This document shows, piece after piece, positions 56,701-64,000 of a stretch of 64,000 nt of DNA. The notes under the pieces were generated by a model. The model was given only the letters and a program-made list of their open reading frames with translations. It did not search any database and was not told the DNA's origin. Position 1 is the stretch's first letter, and each line of letters starts with the position of its first letter. Position numbers and translations under genes: made by a program. Origin of the DNA: Hawksworthiomyces lignivorus (taxonomy: Eukaryota; Ascomycota; Sordariomycetes; Ophiostomatales; Ophiostomataceae); assembly GCA_002917075.1 (NCBI GenBank), contig NTMA01000001.1:248001-312000 (forward strand), given 5' to 3'.

Positions 56701-59477
56701 ACTACGATGTACAAAATCCTATTTCTGCTGAACTCGCAACGTCTCTTCTGAAAGAGTTGACTGGCTTCTTTGCTAGAGCCAACGAGCAGCTCTTTCTTAA
56801 AACACTTTCTTCTATCCAAGATGGTCTGGCAAGCTGGATTCGTGACGATAAAACAAAGCTCAACAGAAAATCTCCAGCTGCTGAGATGGTAAGCTATCCG
56901 ATATGCCTTCATCCCACGTTCTGTCTTAAGCAAACAAATAAATCAAAAATTGAGAGGAATGTAAAGCACAAAGCTAATGATGCTCAGACAACGCTCCTTT
57001 GGGAAGGCCTTTGCCCCGGGCTAGAACGTGAAGGTGATTCGACGGGCTTACCGCTGGCAAGTTTAGAGGCGTTGCTTTGCGCTGCCTTTTCTAGCAAGCA
57101 CCGTTCTATCGTGAACAGCGCCTTGTTGACATGGACTCGAATTTATGGTGGCCATGTTGGGGAGGTAGACTATCCGGAGAAGCTCAAGACGTCTCTTACA
57201 AACCTGCAGGCCTTTGTCGACGTTGCCATACCGGGTTTGGAAGTTAGTCATCTCGAATCGGGTGGAGCACAGCAGCCGTCTTTTGTCGATTCTCAGGACG
57301 ATATGGGCGCTTTCGTCAATCTATCGTCAGCTCACTCGAGTAACCGTGAATCGGCAACCCCTCGTCCAACATCAAGCAAGCGTCACATAACTCCCGTATC
57401 AACGCCTCTCGCCACAACGACCCCATCTTCCGTTAATAGGGCCGCAAATTCCACTTCTAAAAAACTGAAGAAAGCAAAGGCAAGACGAGAGCACCAGAAA
57501 TCTACTCCGCCTCGGCCGCGACACGATGACTCGCAGATTGAGTTCACAACAATTGATTCTACTTCAGCGCTGCCAAATAGTGGCGCCCAAAATGCAACAA
57601 GTGTCGTCGGCGATGGTGTCTCTAGCAAGGAAGAATCGCAAATTCTTACGGAACGACAGCTTGAGATACGGGAACGTCAACGTGAGACGACGGCATTATA
57701 TTCAGATGTTATGAGCTCAAGCCCCAGTGGTGGCGTTGCAGCAGAGAAATCAGCGTCGCGGGTCGCCGTCTTCGAAGAGCAAAATCTTCTCCAGCCCCCG
57801 TCGTCTCCTATCCAGGAGGACGTCGCACTGCCAGAGCAACTGCGAGCTATTACGCCTGAGCCTATGGCTCCAGTGAATGGCAGAACCGGAGGGAAGGGGC
57901 CCAGCTTCGTCGAAGAAGATTTCATTGCCTCGACCCCGACGCCGCGTCGCGGCCAGGCACTTGTCTTCCCTGTTGTCAACGACAACGATAACGACAACGA
58001 TCCTCCCTCGTCACCACCTGAGCCACGGCGATATCCCCTTCTACCTGAAATCTCGACAAGGTCACGCAGCAGCAGCATCTTAGATGAATGGCAGTTTTCT
58101 TCTTCACCATTGTCTGGATCGCCTATTGCTGCTCGGCATACGATTCCCGAGCCAGAACTAAGCCTTGCAGGAGTTCTGGAAAGTCGCATGCCAAACGAAC
58201 AAGAGGAGCTTGAAGAACAACTAGAGCAAGAACAGCAAGAGGACGAGGCCGTAGCAGAAGCAACGCCAGAAAATGCTGATATGGCCATGAAAGATGCACT
58301 CGTTTCAGTCCCAACTATCGTTTCTGCTGCTTCACAGTCACAATCTTTGGCTATTGAAATCTCTCCTCTGAATCATAGAAAGACTAAGCTCACAACACCA
58401 TCGACGCCCATGCAAACGCGTCGACGCAGTGCAATGGTCGTAGAGGCGCCAAAGAGTAGCCAAGATGACAATTCTTCTGGCGACAGCTTCTCTGGTTTTG
58501 CACCAGTACAAAACCAGCCGCGTGTGCTCCGCAAGCAACACTCAAAGTCGTCCTCAAGAGGGGTTTCTCAATCGAGTCCCATCCGTGGAACGGGCAGTAG
58601 CCGTCCGCGCTTTAAGCTAATGGCAATCCCTCCTTCGTCGATGCTTGATCAATCGTTCCTCATGAGCGAAGGAGATGAGCGAAGCATGATACGACTTGCC
58701 ATTGCAATGGATATGGCCAACAACAAGTCACACTCTTCACCAGCGTCGAAAACGCCAATCATAAATGACGACGGTGTCGAAGCGCTCGACTGCATTACCG
58801 TGCACACAAGCAACAAGAAAACCAAGAAAATTGACAGTGATATTGCCGAGAGCAATTCTCCCGGTTCACAAGAAAGTTCGCAAGAGACACCATCTCGGCG
58901 CTCAAGACGTGGCAAGCGGAAGCGAACGGCTTCTGTCCAGCCGGAAGTCATGGAAGTCAACATCATCGGTGCGGAGAGTCCGCGAGGCCGGCGGTTCGCC
59001 AAACTGAGACATCAAAACCCAACTAGCAACCACGAGATTCAAAACGTCCAGGGCGAAGGGGTGGAAGAATCTCCTACTTCCAATCAGCAGAAGAGTGTGG
59101 AAGACGAGGTTCACTCCCAACTGGCTTTAGAATTGGAAGTGCTTAGCAGCCGGCACAGATCTCGTTCCGCTACGGTTACCAGGCGCGAAGTAACTCAAGA
59201 GAGAGCTGTTGTGGACTTGACCGATGTTGCCAACGAACAAGACTCCATCGTAGAGGTGATCGAACCTCCTACTAATAAGGAAGGCGAAGATGAGGACGAG
59301 AACGAAGAAAGGCCGGCTAAGAGGCCGAAGTTTGCAGGCATCTTGTCGATGCTAAAGACCAGCCTGTCACTGCTGCAGTCAGCCGCACTGTCGCGGGACG
59401 AGGTTAACAAAATTGAGGATGTTTGCATGGATGTGAAGCGGGCTTTGTACGATGCTGAGCGCAGAGGACGTGAGTGA
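53706..59477 (+). CDS. rif1: Rif1, telomere and replication-timing regulator
   Basis: Exons are 53706-56888 and 56988-59477, giving 1890 aa. The intron (GTAAGC...CAG, 99 nt) has no stop and is a multiple of three, so the frame also reads through it; the sequence inside is unlike its surroundings. The start ATG sits in an AAGATG context after a CT-rich leader. Both PP1-docking motifs lie before the helical array, as in yeast Rif1: KVEF (RVxF type, 77-80) and SILK (125-128). The Rif1 N-terminal alpha-solenoid starts at about 140 (NIADMLASTVQQLI) and runs for about 1000 residues. The C-terminal half is disordered, with many SSP/TP sites, an acidic Glu/Gln stretch and basic RRGKRKR segments. Rif1 recruits PP1 to reverse DDK phosphorylation of MCM at late origins and limits telomerase. 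The last 55 residues are helical, perhaps for oligomerisation. Confidence 0.92.
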   Translation: MSEVAASRLLESLPARPPTPPRDTSHDTGAPLKQALLVGHRDPNDPRSSLQTPPSAQSLLSATSKTSSSTGSARQKKVEFSARTEYKEPPVYVDHPDKPIGQQGHVTPPVIVLPPSSSASRPPKSILKVTAYDSPASASPSNIADMLASTVQQLIGADRDSKLDAYLMLARALKASDNLPDRIALQSKMSLFTQFIQRDIIASKTADGSLDSTLVIAALDLLNTFLRFSAIASTLSNDFGVFIIDYCIRSFEVASVPRDVLRTLMRVIYTQNFPTKVMTSDRVGRLVAALHKMDEQYESKNIIVMRSFNYRALVKNQPMLMAVHLDWMQDLLMDMASSAPHIRSAAVDLGLEAAFALGRERAVSQRVMELLQATVEEQRYLDYYADRLRAMTKNKLESSFVPQIWSVVTLFLRNVEKWDFFMDWLRILQGCFNSSDYRTKAEANFAWSRFTYALLRENRPLSKKMTTVLTQALVSQLRRRGTGKQADDFRKMVLGCVCNLFYYTMRDPKELDNIWDNSVKPVLLQLLEQSAAEETTAEKRKANLASATAILTGLIDCSTARPWKADHIAKSPIVAPEDLPAVDAKWIRRNAERVFVLVGPILEQNFLELATPRSTTQMLWKSVVGAVTAAAAKEVKVSSETAVFVGHAFSFLMRRWTVGVPMNSTADSAKTTNAGNEADKSFAASKFLAAAREYLLTMVDSLGSLPFTEKLLLKDEGNTFVPVATPSQRTGKGHSISRTPLRHLFSLLSTLPPGVQDDDNFAEFIESVFAPFFSAKSGKGRRNLAFEMLQMSPTDALCPYGPWQVAAARIASTLVPEASGGASIGSGSGGSSNQTSHSDPIGTSYRYYQMSLSPGSGGGDPTPAGHEFREVVRVLERGLRSTPKLPWSRWQALFCTLCDRVREEAGEAGLAICVLDPLAKSIADLRVQPAADDHSPIALRAVVELVSLASHPRDRQAVDAAKRRLWGHAIAASGPSALFDPLDHLYKLVNPTLQQMYTDYDVQNPISAELATSLLKELTGFFARANEQLFLKTLSSIQDGLASWIRDDKTKLNRKSPAAEMVSYPICLHPTFCLKQTNKSKIERNVKHKANDAQTTLLWEGLCPGLEREGDSTGLPLASLEALLCAAFSSKHRSIVNSALLTWTRIYGGHVGEVDYPEKLKTSLTNLQAFVDVAIPGLEVSHLESGGAQQPSFVDSQDDMGAFVNLSSAHSSNRESATPRPTSSKRHITPVSTPLATTTPSSVNRAANSTSKKLKKAKARREHQKSTPPRPRHDDSQIEFTTIDSTSALPNSGAQNATSVVGDGVSSKEESQILTERQLEIRERQRETTALYSDVMSSSPSGGVAAEKSASRVAVFEEQNLLQPPSSPIQEDVALPEQLRAITPEPMAPVNGRTGGKGPSFVEEDFIASTPTPRRGQALVFPVVNDNDNDNDPPSSPPEPRRYPLLPEISTRSRSSSILDEWQFSSSPLSGSPIAARHTIPEPELSLAGVLESRMPNEQEELEEQLEQEQQEDEAVAEATPENADMAMKDALVSVPTIVSAASQSQSLAIEISPLNHRKTKLTTPSTPMQTRRRSAMVVEAPKSSQDDNSSGDSFSGFAPVQNQPRVLRKQHSKSSSRGVSQSSPIRGTGSSRPRFKLMAIPPSSMLDQSFLMSEGDERSMIRLAIAMDMANNKSHSSPASKTPIINDDGVEALDCITVHTSNKKTKKIDSDIAESNSPGSQESSQETPSRRSRRGKRKRTASVQPEVMEVNIIGAESPRGRRFAKLRHQNPTSNHEIQNVQGEGVEESPTSNQQKSVEDEVHSQLALELEVLSSRHRSRSATVTRREVTQERAVVDLTDVANEQDSIVEVIEPPTNKEGEDEDENEERPAKRPKFAGILSMLKTSLSLLQSAALSRDEVNKIEDVCMDVKRALYDAERRGRE

Positions 59478-60013
59478 CAGCCTGAGGGTTGGCATACGAA
59501 TTTATTTTTTTTAGCAAGTCATTCTGGTAACATTGAACAAACTAGCATTTGGGACATTCTTTTATGTACAGGACAGGCATGGGGTTTCTAGGACATGGTT
59601 ATTGGGTCAAAGCATCATCTACATTTTAAAAGACAAATCTATTCATTTTATCACATGGGTTTCACTAGCAGTGTAAGATGCGCTTTCCGCTTTCATTCAA
59701 CAAAAAAAAACGTATTAGCTTTTTGACTTAATAGTCGCTGAGGAGGTCCAGAAGCGGTGTAAGGTACTCAGCGCACAATATTCGGCATTACGTAGGTGCT
59801 GCCTTGTGAAATGGCTGTCAGAGGTATTTCTTCATAGCAGGGCATAGGGAGTTCAATTGTTATCTTTCAAGGTAAATATTAATTTGAAGCTCAAGTGCCT
59901 ATCTCATGTATTTTGCTGGGGCCGTATAGATATTTTAGAATACATATTAAGTGACCTAAGTTGCCGCTATAGTTTGCGCTTGAAATCAAAAGCTGTGTGG
60001 GCAACATTGTAGG
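59478..60013. other. Intergenic region between convergent genes
   Basis: It carries the 3' UTRs of rif1 and the dioxygenase gene. It is AT-rich with no ORF of interest. Confidence 0.55.
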
Positions 60014-62981
60014 TTAATCTATATATACGAAATCCCTTCGGCGAATGCTAACTTCGGTGGCGTTGCTGTCAGAAGGCCTCTTCACTCCAGCGACAGATGC
60101 CGCAGGCAAGTCTGCCTTCAATTTTTCAAGAAGAATCAGCTCTCTATATGTCGTGTCGCCAAGAATGTAGTGTAGTGCACCTCCTCGCAAGGGGACGAGC
60201 ACCTTCTCGATATTTTTGAGCTTCTCGAGGAATTCCTTGACTTCTTCTGCGTGCTCGGAGCCGCGCTTCTCGACAACAAGTGTATAAGGTGAGCGGAACT
60301 GGAGAGTTTCTACTTTGAATATGGAGCGCGGTAGATAAGCATCAACATGCTTCCGCCGGGGCCCTGCTGCAGTAAAGTTCCATGTTCTTTGTTCTGCGGA
60401 ATCCAGGAAGGCGCCCAGAGCAGCACAATCTGCACACATATCACCACCGCAACCCCGTTTCTTGTGGCACCAGCCGGCTGGTTTTTTGGGGTACGCTGGC
60501 AGCTGGTAGAGCAGAACCTCTCGTATCAGAAATTCGAAGAAAGCACTTACGCCCGGTGTAACGGAGACCTGATGGCAGTGTAATGCGGAGGCAAGCGGCA
60601 CAAGCAGATCGCGGACCAAACTGTCTTTGTAGATTCTAGATCGATCCCACGTTGGAGCGTCCTTCAAAACTCTGTAGGATTCTTCTATAAGTTTAATCAC
60701 TGGGGCAGAAACACCAACCGTCAGGCTCTGGTGGATCAACATCGTAAACTGATTGCAAATCAATGGAGCTGTGTTGCGCGCCTGATTATAATCGCGGCTG
60801 TACATGTTCCAGATGGGAAGTGCATCTGGTCCCAATGCGAGCCGCGAACAGGCCAATGTAAGAGTGTTCTCGAAGAGGCCTTTCAGAGAGCCATCGCTGT
60901 ACTTTAATTTACTCTGCAACATTGATCCCAAAACTTTGGAGATCAATTCACGGTTGCCTCGAGAAGTAAAAGCTGACATTATTCTAAATTGGCACGTCAG
61001 CAAGAACGGCATTGGCTGCAGTACACCTTTGCGGAATGACCTCAAGTCCACTCACCTCTCATCTACCACAGCTGGATTTAAGTTTTCTAGGAAGAAGATG
61101 TGATCGCTAGGCGCGAAGTAAGGCTGGGTATCAAGCTTGTGATCCACTTGCGATTGAGCCCAGAGATTAAACGACTCTTGTAGAGCTTTCGTCCCAAGAC
61201 GGGCAGTGAATATTTTCGAGGCGGAATACCAGCCTCCCAAGGAGGTCGTATGCAGGAGGGGGCCAAGCCTGAGAACATTAGTAGAGGTTCCAATTCGTAA
61301 ACGCACGGATATAGCTTGTCCAGTAATAGGGCCTTCAGGGAAGGATGGATATACGTACCATCTTTCCCAGTCAACGTCCTCCGGGTTCTCAGCAAAGGTC
61401 TCTGAGAGAAAGCCGAAGATGATATTGAAAAGCTCTGTTGGAAAGCCCACATATAAGAGGGATGTCTTCAGGGCCTTTTGATAGAGGCCCTCGTTCTTTG
61501 TCTCCAGTGCCCATTTCACAATGGTGTGATGCATCTTCATGAGAGCTGGTTTTTGGCTCATGTCAATGGCTTCGGTCATGAATTTCAAGGTGCTCGACCT
61601 GACAGCGGGGCTGTCTCTGTTCTCTTCATAATCCCGCAGGATCATGGACATGAGGCTGTCAACCTTATCGTCATAGAGTCCTCGTATCAAACTATTTCTC
61701 AAGAGCCGATGGATTTGATCCTTGGGAACAAGTAATGCAACCTGCGGCGAGGTAGTCAGTATCAGAGGCCAGTGTTCCGCACGATGGGTGTCATACAGTG
61801 TCATGATAGCGGAAAGTGGACGGCGCGCTCTCATTGCCCGTAAACTCTCCCTCATCCGCACTGTCGGGACTGCGCGACTCAAAAAGGTTTGAGCCTAGAA
61901 TTTCGCTTTTGTCGATATCGAGGTACGACCCTATCTCCGCCCCTTCGCAGGAGTAGATGGTGTCAAGGACCGTGTATGATCCGTCGTAATCTTCCTCCTC
62001 TTCCTCCTCCTCACTAGTGGAATGGGTCATATGTGCGAGAGTGAGATACAGCCCACACGCAGCGCTTGTCTCCTTGAGGCCCTGACAGACAGCGCGATCT
62101 TTTCCTTTCAGATTCTTGAGCGACATGCTAGACTTGGTGTATTGGTGCTTGAGTGGGTAAGCGAGCACAGACATCTCGGGGAACTCGTCCTCCCACTTGC
62201 TGAGGTGGTCCCTTAGCTTCCGTGATTGTGCAAAGAGGTGCTGCGCTGACTGCTTGGCACCTCCGGATTGAAATAGCTTGTAGGTGAGGACCAACCGATG
62301 ACCGGAGTCCAATGGCATGACCTCGTGGTCCACATCGGAGAACCATGCCAGTGCCGTGATGTCGAAAGGTGATGCTGGTGCCGTAGCGATTTCGCGCTTC
62401 TCGGAATCAAAGGAAAGGCGGACGGCCCCGCCGGTGTGTGCGGCCGGCAAGCTTATGACAAGCGTGGCTATCATTCCGACCTCTTTTTCGGAATCTTTGT
62501 GCCGCTTGAAGAAGGAGCCCTTTTCGTAGAGGAGGAGCTTGTGTGGCTCCGCGCGGACATTGGGCAGCCCAAGACCAGCGGCAATATTGTCCAGGAGCGT
62601 GCGAAAGAAAGCTGGCCATCCGGGATTCGTGCACTGGAAGCGCGTGGCGTCTAGTTCCCACGTCTTCCGTACTGACGTGTCGACAAGCGTCTCGTCTCCC
62701 CTGCCAAACGGAGCCTCTCTGCAGGCGCCCCGAATTGCCTCGGCGTCGCGGTCAGCAAGGGGCAAGGGAATGACGGTCGCATGGCCCGCAATCTGCAGAC
62801 ACGGATTTGCAAATACGTTGTATTTGCGAGACGTGCAGAAGTCACCAGAAGACGTGATGCCATTTAGACAATGAAGCAACTGTCGTTTCCATCTGCTGGA
62901 GTCCTCATCTTGGTCGTCAGACAGGTCATCAGACAGGTTGTCATCGGACCGCTCCGAGTCTGAACCTGTCAGGTCAATCAT
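60014..62981 (-). CDS. 2OG-Fe(II) dioxygenase-domain protein (prolyl 4-hydroxylase-like)
   Basis: Exons are 62981-61797, 61741-61359, 61268-61056 and 60983-60014, giving 916 aa. Donors are GTATGA, GTACGT and GTGAGT. Intron 2 (90 nt) is in frame and stop-free, so retention would add 30 residues. The first ATG in the open frame is at 62981; the frame upstream opens only from a TTG. An acidic Ser/Asp repeat (SDDNLSDDLSDDQ) opens the protein. The Fe2OG domain has the HxD iron ligands (His161, Asp163 in FKRHKDSEK), distal His219 and the 2OG-binding Arg229 (GHRLVLTY). The block TGNESAPSTFRYHDT/VALLVP joins exons 1 and 2. The long helical C-terminus (about 400-880) with a CxxC-like Cys pattern (CGGDMCADC) is typical of a widespread but uncharacterised fungal family. 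The substrate is unknown; protein or nucleic-acid hydroxylation are both possible. Confidence 0.87.
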
Positions 62982-64000
62982 TCCCAGGTTTTTTCTCTGC
63001 GCCGCGGGAGAATTTTTAACAAATTGTATAGATTGGCGTTCCCGTACAATTTCACGACTGGCAATAATCAAATACCACTGTCGAGAGAACGACACTTTCT
63101 GATGATGTCGGTAGTTTCGTGGTGCATTTTCCCTGGTTTGCAGACGCGGTCGACGCGTAAGGCTGATCCTTGTCCTAGACTCCACAAATTCCAACTACAA
63201 ACGGTAAGATTGTTTTCATCCCGGACTCTGCAATAGACAAAATCAATTCAGACAAGTCAGATAAAATTCAGGGGTTACCTTACAATAAATCATTTATTCT
63301 TACTTTGAAATTTGCAATTAAGGTATATGCTCGTTGCAGGAAATGCAAGCGTCGGAGATTTGACGTCACCTCACCAATTTCATCATGCGTATCACAACAA
63401 GCTAGTCATCGTTTGAGGATGCCAAAGTCCATAACGCTTGGTTCCTGCTGCTGTCCTGAAGGTACTGGCCATTCTCCAATCTGCCTTTGCTACACGGAGA
63501 AGCGAAATGTTAAGTGATAGAGAAGATGATGGCACCTCCTCGATCATAACTCCAATGACATAGTAGTTCCGGAATGTTAGGTGCATTCTAGCTTATACAG
63601 GAGACTTTGAATAAGCTCCACAGACATGCTGCGGGACAAGGCGAAACTTAAGCTCGCCAATCTGATCTGCAAATCCAGTGCTAGAAACAACAGCGACGAC
63701 AAAGTGGCACGTGCTATAGGAAGATGTCCTACTTCTGCGTAGCCAAGGGACTAGATCAGATTCAGTCTCCTTCAAACTAGATATTATATAAAAATCGATA
63801 GCAAGGAACTCCAAGCAAAGGTAGTCAGCTTTGAAGATCCAACTTAGTTGCTTTCGAACTAATCGCTCGCAGCAGAGCTTAGTCCCGCAGCGAAGAACAG
63901 CTTTCCGGAGGCACTATAGACCAAAAGCTAAATGTAAGACAGAGAAAGACAAGTTCATTTATAGTGCTCTTTGATATGAGTAAACTTTGCTAACATCGAG
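62982..64000. other. Upstream region of the dioxygenase gene and window end
   Basis: ORFs of 60-73 codons on both strands have no recognisable domain. A minus-strand ORF at 63593-63814 has moderately protein-like composition (CHFVVAVVSSTGFADQIGEL) and could be an exon of a gene continuing past the window or a degraded fragment. I cannot decide which from this sequence. Confidence 0.4.

Noticed and set aside
60520..60560. A possible extra intron (GTAAGT...GAG) in the last dioxygenase exon
   Set aside because: The only in-phase version would be about 33 nt long, below any credible intron size.
1..64000. CRISPR arrays, rRNA, tRNA, complete transposons with transposase or reverse transcriptase
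   Set aside because: I looked on both strands and found no repeat-spacer pattern, no B-box/A-box pair and no reverse-transcriptase, integrase or DDE-type motif.

Overview
The window is nuclear DNA of a filamentous ascomycete (Pezizomycotina, probably Sordariomycetes; the exact genus cannot be read from the sequence). The evidence is short GT-AG introns of 41-187 nt with CTAAC-type branch sites, a Zn2Cys6 regulator with the fungal middle homology region, STAND/NLR, HET and HeLo-like ankyrin proteins, and filamentous-fungal versions of Ric8, Rif1, NTF2 and EDEM. I modelled twelve protein-coding genes by joining exons in compatible phase. I found no tRNA, rRNA, snRNA, CRISPR array or intact transposon.

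Layout. 0.3-2.9 kb: a Leu3/War1-type Zn2Cys6 transcription factor (+). 2.9-21.4 kb: about 18.5 kb with no convincing gene, with strand-biased pyrimidine/purine tracts, microsatellites and a local cluster of GTAC palindromes. It ends at a low-complexity nuclear regulator with a conserved helical, Myb-like core (21.5-24.0 kb, +). 25.4-29.2 kb: a large secretory EDEM-type GH47 protein with a protease-associated domain (-).

30.1-45.7 kb is the most unusual part. An NLR with a SesB-like hydrolase, an NB-ARC domain and a near-identical HEAT repeat array (+) is followed by a HET-domain gene (+), the core gene NTF2 (-), a class C beta-lactamase-like serine hydrolase (-) and a HeLo-like/coiled-coil/ankyrin gene (-). 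Three different classes of fungal incompatibility or cell-death gene lie within 15.6 kb, with an essential housekeeping gene among them.

46.3-63.0 kb returns to conserved nuclear and signalling genes: an AT-hook plus chromodomain protein (-), the G-alpha chaperone/exchange factor Ric8 (-, two GC-AG introns), the replication-timing factor Rif1 with both PP1-docking motifs (+), and a large 2OG-Fe(II) dioxygenase-domain protein (-). The last kilobase holds nothing I can name.

The genes do not form a metabolic pathway or operon. The likely functional links are the candidate allorecognition group at 30-46 kb and a loose chromatin/replication pair (chromodomain protein and Rif1) whose upstream regions share a GACGCGACT-containing inverted repeat.
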